Origin: an uncultured Nioella sp.
GTDB lineage: Bacteria > Pseudomonadota > Alphaproteobacteria > Rhodobacterales > Rhodobacteraceae
NCBI GenBank assembly: GCA_947495575.1
Contig: CANLZL010000008.1
Span: forward strand, 62,001 to 126,000
Direction: 5' to 3'
DNA: 64,000 bases
Shown: positions 1 through 8,656 of the stretch, one piece after another
How positions within the stretch are numbered: position 1 is the first letter of the stretch
Layout of the letters: each line of letters begins with the position of its first letter
Notes under the pieces: generated by a model
What the model saw: the letters and a program-made list of their open reading frames with translations, nothing else
What the model was told of the DNA's origin: nothing
The model's database searches: none
Program-made: the position numbers and the translations under genes

Positions 1-195
1 CAGCCCAAGCACCGCCAAGGACGATACGGATTTACCCGACCCCGATTCGCCAACGATGGCCAGGGTTTTGTTCCGCGCCAGCGTATAGGACAGGTCATCT
101 GCGGCCTTTACGGCGCCGGATCCCTGGCCGAATTGCACGGTCAGGTTCTGAACCGACAGCAAAGTATCAGTTGGTAGTGAGGTTTGATTGGTCAT
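1..195 (-). CDS. Peptide-type ABC transporter ATP-binding protein (partial, N-terminus only)
   Basis: Only the first 65 codons are present; the gene runs off the left edge. The translation begins MTNQTSLPTDTLLSVQNLTV and has a Walker A motif GESGSGKS near residues 50-57, typical of the OppD/DppD family that energises uptake of peptides or similar solutes at the inner membrane. It starts 13 nt after the stop of the pyroglutamyl-peptidase gene on the same strand, so the two are probably one operon. That context favours peptide or amino-acid-derivative uptake. The substrate cannot be fixed from this fragment, and Walker B and the signature motif lie outside the window. Confidence 0.85.
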   Translation of the reverse strand, partial: MTNQTSLPTDTLLSVQNLTVQFGQGSGAVKAADDLSYTLARNKTLAIVGESGSGKSVSSLAVLGL

Positions 196-208
196 CGCGA
201 AGTCTCCT

Positions 209-868
209 CTACGCCGCTATGTCTGTGGACGGGTTGAAGTCATCGCAGATAACTCCAATGCTCAGCCGAATGGCCGTGGCCATCATCGTGAGGCTCATCG
301 ACCCGCAGGGCGTGGCGTCATTCGCCGCATTCGCGACATTGTCAGGGGTTTGGGGAACGTGAATGAATCCGCTGCGGATCGGCATATCCATGGCGCGGCT
401 CAGATGGTTCACGGAATAGAGCATCTGATTGCAAAGATGGGTTCCGGCGTGGAACGACACTCGGGCCGGGATGCCTTGGGCGCAAAGCGCCTCGACGATC
501 CGGCGGTTTGGAATATCGGCATTATAGGCGTCCGGCCCGCCTTCAAAGATCGGGCTGCAGTCCAGTTGTGCCCCATCCACATCCGGAACCGAGAAATGCC
601 GCCAATTGATGCCGACCATTTCCGGCTGGATCACCGTACCCGCGGTATTGACGCCAAGACCAAGCCATATATCGGGTCGATGCTCGGTCAGGATCTGGCT
701 GACGCAATCAGTGAGATCGGAGGTCGAGACTGGAATGACAAGCGAGATGAGCTCGCACCCAACGAAACGCTCGGTGCGCAACATCCGGGCAATCTGCGCC
801 GCCGGGTTGCACACGGCCTTTGCCCAACGGCCATATCCGGCGAGAACGATTTTTGGGGGATAACTCAT
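209..868 (-). CDS. pcp: Pyroglutamyl-peptidase I family protein (peptidase C15)
   Basis: This 219-residue protein matches the cysteine peptidases that remove N-terminal pyroglutamate in the cytoplasm. The C-terminal block AGTHLCNQMLYSVNH carries the expected catalytic Cys in the AGTxLCN context. The GFIHVPQ block holds the catalytic His, and PEMVGINW matches the family's ERVAxN region with the catalytic Glu. The start at 868 is chosen because GGAG lies just upstream and the family N-terminus begins there; a longer in-frame start at 916 adds residues that look non-homologous. It is divergent from a LysR gene and upstream of a peptide ABC ATPase, consistent with use of pyroglutamyl peptides. 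Confidence 0.85.
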   Translation of the reverse strand: MSYPPKIVLAGYGRWAKAVCNPAAQIARMLRTERFVGCELISLVIPVSTSDLTDCVSQILTEHRPDIWLGLGVNTAGTVIQPEMVGINWRHFSVPDVDGAQLDCSPIFEGGPDAYNADIPNRRIVEALCAQGIPARVSFHAGTHLCNQMLYSVNHLSRAMDMPIRSGFIHVPQTPDNVANAANDATPCGSMSLTMMATAIRLSIGVICDDFNPSTDIAA

Positions 869-941
869 CAGCAACTCCGTCTCAGATTTGACGGGCAGAT
901 TGCGGAAGCCTTGCAATCATATCAAATTATATTAACCTATG

Positions 942-964
942 GGTATATGTTATTTTATTATACC
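942..964. promoter_or_regulatory. Interrupted dyad GGTATA-N11-TATACC, likely LysR operator
   Basis: A perfect 6-bp inverted repeat with an 11-nt AT-rich spacer lies in the short divergent gap between pcp and the LysR gene, ending 17 nt before the LysR start. LysR-type regulators bind interrupted dyads of this kind and usually control a divergent neighbour as well as themselves. The assignment is inference from symmetry and position. Confidence 0.5.
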
Positions 965-981
965 AAATGTGAGAGGTGGCG

Positions 982-1911
982 ATGAAACACAGGCAGATTG
1001 AGGCGTTTCGGCAGGTCATGCTGACGGGTACGACCATCGGGGCGGCGGATGCCCTTTCGGTCACCCAGCCTGCCATTAGCCGACTGATTTCCGATCTGGA
1101 GTTCGAGCTGGAGTTCAAGCTTTTTGAACGCGTTCGCGGCCGGCTTGAGCCAACACAGGAAGCGCGCCGTTTCATGCGCAGTGTAGAGCGGGTCTATGTG
1201 GGTCTGGACGAGCTTGATACGGCGGCAAACCTGATCCGGGCCAGCGAGCCCGACGATCTGACGATCTGCGCGACCCCGTCGATTTCGACCTTTGTCCTGC
1301 CCCGTGCCATCAAATCCTTTCGAAACGAATATCCCAGTGTCGGGTTGCGGATCGAAAACGTGGCTTCCTCCGAGATTGCCCGAAGCCTGAAATCGCTACG
1401 GGCCGATGTCGGTGTTTCCCATGCATTTCCAGAGGTTAGCGGTGTCGTTCAGGAAACCCTGGTAGAGGCTTCCCATGTCTGTGCGATGCCCGAAGATCAC
1501 CGGCTGTCTCGGTTGGAGGTCGTGACGCCAGCTGATCTCGAAGGGGAGAATGTCATCCGGATTTTGCCCGTTGGTATGGTGAATTGGGAACAGACAAAGC
1601 AAACACTGGTCAAAGCTGGAATCCGCTTTGATTCAAATCTGGGCATCCAGAGTTCACACACCGGTTACAGCCTGATTGCCGCGGGGCATGCAATTGCCCT
1701 GATCGAACCCTTTGCGGCAAAAATTTGGGAGAATAACGGTGTGGTCACGCGGCCTTTTGAACCCCGGTTACATTATCGCTACGTCGTCGCCTATGGTGAA
1801 AACAACCAAACACCTGCCCCCCTGAGCACGCTGGTTTCTTGCATTAAGGCCACGCTAAATGGAGGCCGATTGGGGTTTGATCACGTCAGTACGAGCCGCG
1901 ATAGCCTGTGA
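982..1911 (+). CDS. LysR family transcriptional regulator
   Basis: This 309-residue protein starts MKHRQIEAFRQVMLTGTT and has the N-terminal winged helix-turn-helix of LysR regulators (ALSVTQPAISRLISDLE, about residues 25-42). A substrate-binding domain of normal length follows. ATG 982 is preferred over GTG 976 because GAGAGG sits 6 nt upstream. The gene is transcribed away from pcp and the ABC transporter gene, the classical arrangement for a LysR protein that controls its divergent operon, here probably pyroglutamate or peptide use. The inducer is unknown. Confidence 0.9.
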   Translation: MKHRQIEAFRQVMLTGTTIGAADALSVTQPAISRLISDLEFELEFKLFERVRGRLEPTQEARRFMRSVERVYVGLDELDTAANLIRASEPDDLTICATPSISTFVLPRAIKSFRNEYPSVGLRIENVASSEIARSLKSLRADVGVSHAFPEVSGVVQETLVEASHVCAMPEDHRLSRLEVVTPADLEGENVIRILPVGMVNWEQTKQTLVKAGIRFDSNLGIQSSHTGYSLIAAGHAIALIEPFAAKIWENNGVVTRPFEPRLHYRYVVAYGENNQTPAPLSTLVSCIKATLNGGRLGFDHVSTSRDSL

Positions 1912-2301
1912 CCAATATCCCGCGAGATTTCGCATGATTTCGTGTTGCTAGCAAATACGCCCACTGATCCAGCCCCTGCTTCACCTGACGTTTAAGTGGT
2001 TTCGGTTTTTGCCTTACAGAATCGCATAGCAGCCGTTCTTAAGTTGATTGAGAATGGCTGCTTCGTCCCGCTTGGCTCCCGGTTACCAAATCGCTGCCAA
2101 GTGACCGATCCCAGCCCAAAGCCGACAATGATCTTGAGCGCGGCTAAAGCCCGCAAAGTGCCCAAAGTGATGGATGCTGCGCATCGCACGAATGTTCCTA
2201 TTCGAAGATTCGCAATGTTGCTCGCGATGAAGCTGCAGTGCATACTGAACTCGCTGAAAATGAAAGAGCCAAAACTATTCGATGTTATGAGCCGTGAAGA
2301 C
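1912..2301. other. Gene-poor stretch beside the IS remnant
   Basis: About 390 nt with no gene I can defend. Overlapping open frames of about 107 codons exist on both strands (1996-2319 and 1992-2315), but neither resembles a family I recognise, neither has a convincing ribosome-binding site, and two opposed frames of the same extent are more likely chance. It may hold decayed mobile-element sequence, because it directly joins the IS3 remnant. Confidence 0.4.
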
Positions 2302-2336
2302 GTGATCAGCCCCACCTAAGTGGTCCAGTTTAAAGG

Positions 2337-3066
2337 TTAGTGCATGATAGGCCTTGGTTCCATCGGGACGATTGATTCCTGGGCCGGCGGGCGGTGGCCC
2401 AAGACACTATGTGGTCGTTTTGTGTTGTAGTGTTTCCCACTGACCGACAGGCGAATGCATGCATTCGCTGAGAGGTTCAATTCTTCGATCAGGATTTGTA
2501 CCTCCCTTAAGCTTCACAAGCCCCCCACGTTCAGCAGTTCGTCGCGGAATCGGGCGTTGAAGCTCTCGCAGTATCCATTTTCCCAAGGTGAACCCGGTTC
2601 GATGTAAGCTGTTTTGGCTCCGACCGCCCCTATCCAGTCCCGAACAGCCTGAGCTGTGAACTCTGGGCCGTTGTCCGATCTGATGTAAGCCGGAACACCA
2701 CGCAGGATGAACTGGTCCGTCAGCGCATCGATGACATCTGTCGAGTTCAGCTTGCGTTTCACTCGGATCGCCAAGCATTCCCGGCCGTGGTCATCCAAGA
2801 TGTTCACAGTCCGGAATGCCTTTTCATCATCTGTCCGGTGGTGCTCGAAGTCATACGACCAAACGTGGTTACGATACTCAGGCCGCAACCGGACACATGA
2901 GCCGCCGTTCAGCCAGAGCCGCCCCTTCTTCGGTTTTTTATCGGTACTTTGAACCCCTCACGCCGCCACAGGCATTCGACCCGCTTGTCGTTCACCAACC
3001 ACCCGCATCTCACTGCGAATGTGATCGATGCAAGCCCGGCGACGTGACGGGCTCAGTCGTTTCCCC
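2337..3066 (-). pseudogene. IS3-family transposase OrfB (broken DDE integrase)
   Basis: Read on the minus strand, the frame opens with LSPSRRRACIDHIRSEMR. It then lacks roughly 55 codons relative to the usual protein and resumes at GWLVNDKRV. It shifts frame at the T6 run 2934-2939 and continues through the integrase core, including SDNGPEF and SPWENGYCESFNARFRDELL. A TGA at 2514-2516 interrupts it; the tail resumes as SLREVQILIEE and ends ESIVPMEPRPIMH. The tail also carries about 39 extra in-frame nucleotides with a perfect palindrome. The DDE motif residues D and E seen here are conserved, but the gene cannot make an intact protein. Confidence 0.85.
2451..2468. repeat. 18-bp perfect palindrome inserted in the transposase remnant
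   Basis: GCGAATGCATGCATTCGC is its own reverse complement. It lies within an extra stretch of about 39 nt (13 codons, in frame) that separates the EE and KHYNTKRPHS blocks of OrfB, which are almost adjacent in intact family members. The flanks CTCTCAG and CTGTCGG are loosely complementary, extending the hairpin. It could be a small mobile palindromic element. I saw no second copy in this window. Confidence 0.55.
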
Positions 3067-3325
3067 GTGCAGCCTCTGCCAGGATCAGCTTGTCCAACGT
3101 CAGGTGCGATACGGCCCGCCGCGGCCGTTCATTCTCCTTCTGAAGCCGTTTGACTTCCTTCAGTTGGTCGGTTCCCATACCGCCATATTGCTTATGCCAG
3201 CGATAGAACGTCTGTTCCGTTATCTGCACTTGCCTGATCGCGTCGATGCGTGGCATTCCCTGGCCGCAAAGCACCTCAACCTGCCGTAACTTCGTTACAA
3301 TCTCTTCCGCAATTGGCAGAAACAA
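3053..3325 (-). pseudogene. IS3-family transposase OrfA (5' end lost)
   Basis: About 85 residues match the OrfA helix-turn-helix and leucine-zipper protein of IS3 elements: EEIVTKLRQVEVLCGQG, ITEQTFYRWHKQYGGM and LKEVKRLQKENER. The real N-terminus, usually a short basic stretch before EEIV, has been replaced by flanking sequence, so the apparent ATG at 3325 is probably not the original start. It overlaps OrfB in the usual frameshift arrangement. Confidence 0.8.
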
Positions 3326-3352
3326 ATCGCGCAGCGCCCAGATCTGGCGAGT

Positions 3353-4450
3353 TCAGGTGTTGAAAAGGAAGTGAAGGACGTCACCATCCTTTACGACATA
3401 GCTTTTGCCTTCGATCCGCATTTTGCCTGCTTCCTTGGCCCCCGCCTCCCCGTTTGCGGAAATGAAATCATCATAGGCTATGGTCTCTGCGCGAATAAAC
3501 CCGCGTTCAAAATCACCGTGGATGACGCCTGCGGCTTGTGGGGCGGCGGTGCCTTGCCGAATGGTCCAGGCGCGCGCCTCTTTCGGGCCAACGGTAAAAT
3601 ACGTTTCCAGATGCAACAACTCATAACCGGCGCGGATCAGGCGATCCAACCCGGCCTCCTCAAGTCCCATTTCATCCAGAAACATTTCGGCCTCTTCGGC
3701 CTCAAGCTGGCTGATCTCTTCCTCGATCGCTGCCGAGATGATGACATGCGCCGCACCTTGTTCTGCTACCATTTTAGCCACCTGGTCCGAATACTCATTA
3801 CCAGAGGCGGCGGAGCCCTCGTCAACATTACAGACATAAAGCACCGGCTTGGTGGTCAACAGCTGCAGCATCTTCCATGCCTTGGCATCCTCGGCACTCA
3901 CTTCAACCAGTCGCGCAGGTTTGCCATTTTCCAGCATGGCCTGTGCTTCAGCCAGCAGGCGGTCCTGCTGTTGCGCCTCTTTGTCATTGCCTTTGAGCTT
4001 TCGCACCAGGTTCGCGCGCCGCTTCTCAATCGATTCCAGATCGGCCAGCATCAGCTCGGTCTCGATCGTGTCGGCATCCGCAAGAGGGTCTATGCGGCCA
4101 TCGACATGGGTGATGTCGTCATCTTCGAAGCAACGCAGAACCTGTGCGATCGCATCCGTCTCACGAATGTTGGCAAGAAACTGATTGCCCAGCCCCTCAC
4201 CTTTTGAGGCGCCCTTTACCAGACCGGCAATATCAACAAAGGTCATACGCGTTGGAATGATCTGCTTCGATCCCGCAATCGCTGCCAGCTTGTCCAGGCG
4301 CGGGTCGGGGACCGCCACATCGCCGACATTCGGCTCGATCGTGCAGAAGGGAAAATTGGCGGCCTGCGCGGCAGCCGTTTTTGTCAGTGCATTAAAGAGT
4401 GTGGATTTGCCAACATTCGGCAATCCGACGATACCCATTTTAAAGCCCAT
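3353..4450 (-). CDS. ychF: Ribosome-binding ATPase YchF (Obg-family P-loop protein)
   Basis: This 365-residue protein begins [20 protein letters not shown] with the G1 P-loop GLPNVGKST at residues 9-17. The switch region [19 protein letters not shown] and the YchF-type NVDE (in place of NKxD) follow. The C-terminal TGS-like domain ends FLFNT. YchF binds 50S/70S ribosomes and hydrolyses ATP in preference to GTP. Length is normal. GGAGG precedes the ATG. The stop codon is only 27 nt from the IS remnant, which therefore landed at, or was trimmed to, the very end of this gene without damaging it. Confidence 0.95.
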   Translation of the reverse strand: MGFKMGIVGLPNVGKSTLFNALTKTAAAQAANFPFCTIEPNVGDVAVPDPRLDKLAAIAGSKQIIPTRMTFVDIAGLVKGASKGEGLGNQFLANIRETDAIAQVLRCFEDDDITHVDGRIDPLADADTIETELMLADLESIEKRRANLVRKLKGNDKEAQQQDRLLAEAQAMLENGKPARLVEVSAEDAKAWKMLQLLTTKPVLYVCNVDEGSAASGNEYSDQVAKMVAEQGAAHVIISAAIEEEISQLEAEEAEMFLDEMGLEEAGLDRLIRAGYELLHLETYFTVGPKEARAWTIRQGTAAPQAAGVIHGDFERGFIRAETIAYDDFISANGEAGAKEAGKMRIEGKSYVVKDGDVLHFLFNT

Positions 4451-4556
4451 GTCCGGCCCTCCGCATCCTAGTTTCGGCGCCTTCTATTCCTATGGGCCGC
4501 GCGCTGCAATGCACGTGATGCTATGATCGAGTGATTCTCCAAACAGCGAGGACTCT

Positions 4557-4973
4557 ATGCCTTTTATCCCCTATATCCATTTTGACGATTGCTGTGCACA
4601 GGCCATGACATTCTATGTCGAGGTTTTCGGCGGCACCGACCTTGTCTTTATGCCCTATTCCTCCGCCCCACCCGAGGCCGGGTTCGGCGCGTCAGACCGT
4701 ATCATGCACTCGTCATTTCAGATGGCCGACGGTTCCATGCTCATGGCATCCGACAACCCGCCGGGGATGCCGTCCTATCCCCAACAGGCCGTTTCGATTT
4801 CCGTGTCCTATGACACCGTCGATGAGGCGCGCGCGATCTACGACAAGCTGGACGCCGAAGGCGATGTGATTATGCCGTTCGAAGCGACCTTCTTTTCTCA
4901 AGGGTTCGGCATGACCCGTGATAAGTTCGGGACCCATTGGATGATCATGGGCCCCGATGTGCCGGCCGCCTAA
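4557..4973 (+). CDS. VOC family protein, PhnB/glyoxalase-like
   Basis: This 138-residue single-domain protein has the vicinal-oxygen-chelate fold pattern: an N-terminal PFIPYIHFDDCCAQAMTFY, a central DRIMHSSFQMADGSMLMASD and a C-terminal FGMTRDKFGTHWMIM. That arrangement is typical of the PhnB / 3-demethylubiquinone-like subgroup, whose substrates are mostly unknown. GAGGA lies 8 nt before the ATG. It is divergent from ychF and its stop abuts the end of the convergent phzF-like gene. No substrate can be inferred. Confidence 0.85.
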   Translation: MPFIPYIHFDDCCAQAMTFYVEVFGGTDLVFMPYSSAPPEAGFGASDRIMHSSFQMADGSMLMASDNPPGMPSYPQQAVSISVSYDTVDEARAIYDKLDAEGDVIMPFEATFFSQGFGMTRDKFGTHWMIMGPDVPAA

Positions 4974-5804
4974 TCATGCTGCAAGCGATCGGACGGTTCC
5001 GGCGATTTCAACAGGCCCGCCCTGCTCGGCCTTTGGCGTGACCCACAGATCCGATGGCGCCCCCATGTCATCGCCTTGCGCAACGCGGAATGGTCGCCAT
5101 TGCAGTCCGGCATCGCGCAGATACCCGGCCAATGCCGCGGCGGCTGCCCCAGTTGCTGGGTCTTCATAGACACCGTGCCCTGCAAAAGCGTTGCGGCTGT
5201 GAATCAGTGTTTCGCTTTCCCGCCAGATCAAGTTGACCGTCACGAACCTGTACTTTTGCATGAAGGCCGCGCCGGCCTCGAACTCATATCGCATTTCAAA
5301 AAGTGCCCTCCGCTCTTTCAGCGGCAAAAGCAAGTGATCCGCCCCGCCGTGGATTCGGGCCACCGCAATCTCGGGGTCCAAATCAGCTTCGGTCAGCCCA
5401 AAAACGTCCAGTCCTTCGGTCCTTAGCGCAGGTTCGGCCAATACGTGGTGCGTCGGCGGAGAGATCAGGCGCGCGCCCCATGCTCCGCGATCCTGATACG
5501 CTTCAACAGCGATTTCCGCATCATTCAACGTCAGGGGGTAACGGCCTGGCCCGCGCATCTGCCCAATTGCCGCTCCGATCGCTATTGTGGCGTGGCCACA
5601 AAAGGGCACTTCTCCCTTTGGTGCAAAATATCTAACCCGATATCCATCACCCTCGGGCGCACCAAATGCGGTTTCGGAAAAGCCGAGATCAGCCGCGATT
5701 TCCTGCATTTCTTCTGCTTCGGGAAGTACGGTGGCAAGCATTACCCCTGCCGGATTTCCACCTTTGCCGTCACGCGTAAAGGACGCCAGTTTTTGAACAG
5801 TCAT
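4974..5804 (-). CDS. PhzF family isomerase
   Basis: This 276-residue protein has the PhzF/DapF-like fold: GNPAGV near residues 16-21, SETAF with the conserved Glu, FAPKGEVPFCGHATIA, and the C-terminal EDPATGAAAAALAGYL. Members isomerise small carboxylic acids; PhzF itself acts on a phenazine precursor, but no phenazine genes are nearby, so the substrate is unknown. The length is normal. The stop directly abuts that of the VOC gene (convergent pair with no spacer). GAGATGG precedes the ATG. Confidence 0.88.
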   Translation of the reverse strand: MTVQKLASFTRDGKGGNPAGVMLATVLPEAEEMQEIAADLGFSETAFGAPEGDGYRVRYFAPKGEVPFCGHATIAIGAAIGQMRGPGRYPLTLNDAEIAVEAYQDRGAWGARLISPPTHHVLAEPALRTEGLDVFGLTEADLDPEIAVARIHGGADHLLLPLKERRALFEMRYEFEAGAAFMQKYRFVTVNLIWRESETLIHSRNAFAGHGVYEDPATGAAAAALAGYLRDAGLQWRPFRVAQGDDMGAPSDLWVTPKAEQGGPVEIAGTVRSLAA

Positions 5805-5984
5805 GAGCCATCTCCGATCTCTTTTGTCATGTTCAAACTGGCCAGCGCTACTGCCAATTACAAATTCGGATTTTTGAAGAAATCCATTTCAAATCGTCAT
5901 ATCCGACCTCAGACAGGCAAATCAGGGCATTGATTTCCCCGTCATCATTCGCCAAACCGGGCAGAGCACGAGATGAGGGACGCC

Positions 5985-6776
5985 ATGACACGGATTGACG
6001 CAAAATTCGCCGCATTACAGGCAGAAGACAAAAAGGCCTTTGTGGCCTATTTCATGGCCGGCGATCCCAACTACGACACCTCGCTTGAAATCCTGAAAGG
6101 TATGCCTGCCGCAGGCGTTGACGTGATCGAAATGGGCCTGCCCTTCACCGATCCGATGGCCGATGGTCCCACCATTCAGTTGGCCGGCCAACGCGCCCTT
6201 GAAGGCGGCATGACTCTGCAAAAGACCCTCGATATGGCGGCTGAGTTTCGCAAGACCGATGACACCACTCCAATTGTGCTGATGGGTTACTACAACCCGA
6301 TCTACAGCCGCGGGGTCGAGACCTTTCTGACGGACGCAAAGGCCGCCGGAATCGACGGGCTGATTGTTGTCGACCTGCCGCCGGAAGAAGATGAAGAGCT
6401 TTGTATCCCGGCGCAAAAGGCTGGCATGAACTTCATTCGTCTGGCCACGCCCACAACGGATGACAAACGCCTGCCGAAAGTGCTGCAAAATACCTCTGGC
6501 TTTGTCTACTACGTCTCGATCACAGGCATCACCGGCGCCGCCGCCGCCCAGGCCACTGACGTTGGTCCCGAAGTGGCCCGAATTAAATCCCAGACCGACT
6601 TGCCTGTCATCGTGGGCTTCGGCATTCGCACGCCGGAGGCTGCTGAAAAAATTGCCTCGGTCGCTGATGGTGCTGTTGTTGGCTCTGCCATCGTGTCTGA
6701 GATTGCAGCAGGCAAACCGGTTGCGGACGTGCTGGCATTTGTCAAAGGCCTGGCCGATGGTGCGCATCGCGCCTGA
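5985..6776 (+). CDS. trpA: Tryptophan synthase alpha chain
   Basis: This 263-residue TIM-barrel enzyme converts indole-3-glycerol phosphate to indole and glyceraldehyde 3-phosphate, passing indole to TrpB. The catalytic Glu is in [21 protein letters not shown]-like sequence near residue 49. A conserved Asp lies in [11 protein letters not shown], and phosphate-binding [10 protein letters not shown] and GSAIV are present. The start at 5985 (MTRIDAKF) is chosen because GAGGGA is 5 nt upstream; the ATG 12 nt earlier has no site. trpB and trpF are not in the window, so trpA stands alone here. Confidence 0.95.
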   Translation: MTRIDAKFAALQAEDKKAFVAYFMAGDPNYDTSLEILKGMPAAGVDVIEMGLPFTDPMADGPTIQLAGQRALEGGMTLQKTLDMAAEFRKTDDTTPIVLMGYYNPIYSRGVETFLTDAKAAGIDGLIVVDLPPEEDEELCIPAQKAGMNFIRLATPTTDDKRLPKVLQNTSGFVYYVSITGITGAAAAQATDVGPEVARIKSQTDLPVIVGFGIRTPEAAEKIASVADGAVVGSAIVSEIAAGKPVADVLAFVKGLADGAHRA

Positions 6777-6873
6777 CGATTTCGGGTTAAGGCCCTCTTT
6801 ACGCCCGCCTTGTTTTGTTCGGCAAAAATTCCGTGGTCGAGGGCTGCGTCCAATCACGCTTCGACGCAAAGCC

Positions 6874-6919
6874 AAAAAAAACCGACAGAAGTGTCAGGAA
6901 ATTCTGACACCTCTGTCGG
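6874..6919 (-). terminator. Rho-independent terminator of phhA-phhB
   Basis: A 16-bp stem (arms 6882-6897 and 6904-6919, one G-T pair) with a 6-nt loop lies immediately after the phhB stop. On the minus strand it is followed by eight T residues. The plus strand lacks a T-run, so it mainly serves phhAB, though its stem may also slow read-through from trpA. Confidence 0.88.
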
Positions 6920-6923
6920 AAAC

Positions 6924-7256
6924 TCACATTACCAGTGCATTTAACTTGGCCGCACAGATAAAGTCATTCTGCGTCAACCCACCTGCTTCGTGGCTCGTAT
7001 AAGTCACCTCGCAATAGCCCCAACCAAAAGAGATGTCGGCGTGATGGCCCATCTTGTCTGAATGCCAGGCCACCAGGTTGGCCATCTGAACGGCTTTGGC
7101 AAATCCTTTGAACTCAAACCGGCGTATGATCGACTCGCCCGCCCGACGCCATTCCGGCAAGTCTTTGAGAAAGCTGTTGATTTCAAGATCGCCCAAAGCG
7201 CCGGTTCCGTCGGCGCAGGGCTGACAAACACCTGCGGTCAAATCACAAACAGTCAT
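6924..7256 (-). CDS. phhB: 4a-hydroxytetrahydrobiopterin dehydratase (pterin-4a-carbinolamine dehydratase)
   Basis: This 110-residue protein dehydrates the 4a-carbinolamine formed by phenylalanine hydroxylase so that the pterin cofactor can be recycled. It has the family pattern: a region around WRRAGESIIRRFEFKGF, VAWHSDKMGHHADISFGW with the active-site His residues, and VTYTSHEAGGLTQND. The ATG at 7256 shares one base with the phhA stop (TGATG), indicating translational coupling; an in-frame GTG one codon upstream is less likely. It is followed at once by a strong terminator. Confidence 0.95.
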   Translation of the reverse strand: MTVCDLTAGVCQPCADGTGALGDLEINSFLKDLPEWRRAGESIIRRFEFKGFAKAVQMANLVAWHSDKMGHHADISFGWGYCEVTYTSHEAGGLTQNDFICAAKLNALVM

Positions 7257-8053
7257 CACGATACCTTTTGTTTTGGGGGAAAGAGCGGCGCAAAAAGTCC
7301 CTTGGCCTGGGCGACTTTCACATCTGCAATCAAGTCGCGTTCGGCCGCTGCAAAGAGCTCGTCCAGGTCTTCAATCACGAAATAAACAGGCTGATGAATA
7401 TCAATGCGATAAGGCGTCCGCAGGATGTTTCCGACATCAAACCTCTGTAATACAGGCTCATTGCTATCCACGGCATGGATAAGTTCGCTGGTAGAAGAGG
7501 CCAACCCTGAACCAAGGGCTTTCAGCACGCCGTTTTCGCGGGTCAGCCCAAATTCGATGGTGAACCAATAAAGCCGGATCAGCCAAGAATAGTCGCCTTT
7601 CTCGGCCCTTAATCCAGCTTTTCCAATCGCTTGGCTAAATTTCGCGAAACGCTGGTCAGTCAAAAGCGGTGTATGTCCAAAGACCTCATGGAATATGTCC
7701 GGCTCTTCAATATAGTCGAAATCTTCACGAGATCGGATGAAACTGGCTGCAGGAAAGGTTTTCTCAGACAGCATTCCGAAAAACTGCTGGAACCCGATCA
7801 AAGCGGGGACCGGGGAAACCTTCCACCCGGTTAACGCGCCAAGTTTCCTCGAAATATCTGGGCATTGAGGCACGCGGTCGCCTGGCAACACCAGTTTTTT
7901 CAATCCATTCAAATAGGGCTGCGCCATATATGTCTGCACCGGTTCCTGTTGCGCCGAAAAAAGATCACGCCAAACGGCGTCTTCCTCGGAGGAATAGGCA
8001 ATATAGCCCTGCGTATCAGGTTTCTTTGCGATGTATTTGGTTGATTTTGGCAT
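7256..8053 (-). CDS. phhA: Phenylalanine 4-monooxygenase
   Basis: This 265-residue iron- and pterin-dependent hydroxylase converts L-phenylalanine to L-tyrosine. The iron ligands are visible: H122 and H127 in FHEVFGHTPL and E167 in YWFTIEFGL. The bacterial single-domain length is normal, with no ACT regulatory domain. A strong AGGAGGT precedes the ATG. It is coupled to phhB and divergent from an Lrp/AsnC regulator, the usual setup for amino-acid-responsive control, so the operon probably serves phenylalanine catabolism. Confidence 0.95.
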   Translation of the reverse strand: MPKSTKYIAKKPDTQGYIAYSSEEDAVWRDLFSAQQEPVQTYMAQPYLNGLKKLVLPGDRVPQCPDISRKLGALTGWKVSPVPALIGFQQFFGMLSEKTFPAASFIRSREDFDYIEEPDIFHEVFGHTPLLTDQRFAKFSQAIGKAGLRAEKGDYSWLIRLYWFTIEFGLTRENGVLKALGSGLASSTSELIHAVDSNEPVLQRFDVGNILRTPYRIDIHQPVYFVIEDLDELFAAAERDLIADVKVAQAKGLFAPLFPPKQKVS

Positions 8054-8133
8054 GAATTCACCTCCTTGCGGGCATTTTGGTCCAACCGGCGCGAAAGAAG
8101 CTGCCTATTTGGCTTGATTTTACCCAACTTGGT

Positions 8134-8146
8134 GGCAAAAATTGCC
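8134..8146. promoter_or_regulatory. Inverted repeat in the phhA / Lrp divergent gap
   Basis: GGCAAAAATTGCC (5-bp arms, 3-nt centre) lies between phhA and the divergent Lrp gene, 28 nt before the Lrp start. It resembles half-sites bound by Lrp/AsnC regulators, but is short and unsupported by other evidence. Confidence 0.3.
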
Positions 8147-8173
8147 TCCAAATCGACCAGCTGGGAAAATTCT

Positions 8174-8644
8174 ATGGAACTGGATGAGTTCGACAGAAAA
8201 ATTTTGCGTCATTTACAGCGCGAAGGAAAAATTGGCCTAAATGATTTGGCAAAGTCGATAGGGCTGTCTTCCTCGCCCTGCTGGCGGCGCGTCAAGCGCC
8301 TGCAAGAGGGGGGCCTAATCACCGGATACGCGGCGATTCTCGATCCGAAGGCACTTGGGTTGCACGCATTGGCTTATTTGCATGTCTCTTTGGTCGATCA
8401 TGCAGAAGAGACGATCGAGACATTTGATCAGTTCGTTCAGGCCGAAGATCAAATCGTGGAATGCTGCTCCATTACGGGTTCAAACGACTATCTTCTCAAA
8501 GTTTTCGCCAATGATCCCGAAGGGTTAGAACGATTTATTATGCATCGGGTTTTGCGCCTTGGCGTGGTGCGGTCCTCGCATACGAACTTTGTTTTACGGC
8601 GGACAAAGTTCAGCACCGTTCTGCCTGTTCACGACACCTATTGA
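8174..8644 (+). CDS. Lrp/AsnC family transcriptional regulator
   Basis: This 156-residue protein has an N-terminal helix-turn-helix (LNDLAKSIGLSSSPCWRRVKRL, about residues 20-41) and a C-terminal RAM/ligand-binding domain with VECCSITGSNDYLLKVF. It starts MELDEFDRKILRHLQ; the longer upstream frame has no family similarity and is not used. It lies divergent to phhA, so the natural hypothesis is an aromatic-amino-acid-responsive activator of phhAB. lldD follows 52 nt downstream on the same strand. Confidence 0.92.
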   Translation: MELDEFDRKILRHLQREGKIGLNDLAKSIGLSSSPCWRRVKRLQEGGLITGYAAILDPKALGLHALAYLHVSLVDHAEETIETFDQFVQAEDQIVECCSITGSNDYLLKVFANDPEGLERFIMHRVLRLGVVRSSHTNFVLRRTKFSTVLPVHDTY

Positions 8645-8656
8645 TCAATCTCCCCC

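Larger units (their letters stand above)
2302..3325 (-). mobile_element. Degenerate IS3-family insertion sequence remnant
   Basis: The minus strand carries an orfA/orfB pair of IS3-type (IS407-like) transposase, in the usual order with orfB overlapping the end of orfA. The orfB-proximal end is probably near 2302-2330, where TGATCAGCCCC and a nearby CCACCTAAGTGG near-palindrome form a plausible terminal repeat. The other end is missing: orfA runs straight into the flank of ychF, 27 nt from its stop codon, so no matching terminal repeat is seen. orfB carries a deletion, a frameshift, a stop codon and an insertion, so the element is dead unless helped in trans. Confidence 0.85.

Noticed and set aside
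188-985. Long plus-strand open frame covering pcp
   Set aside because: It runs antisense to a convincing pyroglutamyl-peptidase gene and matches no family; GC-rich DNA gives many such frames.
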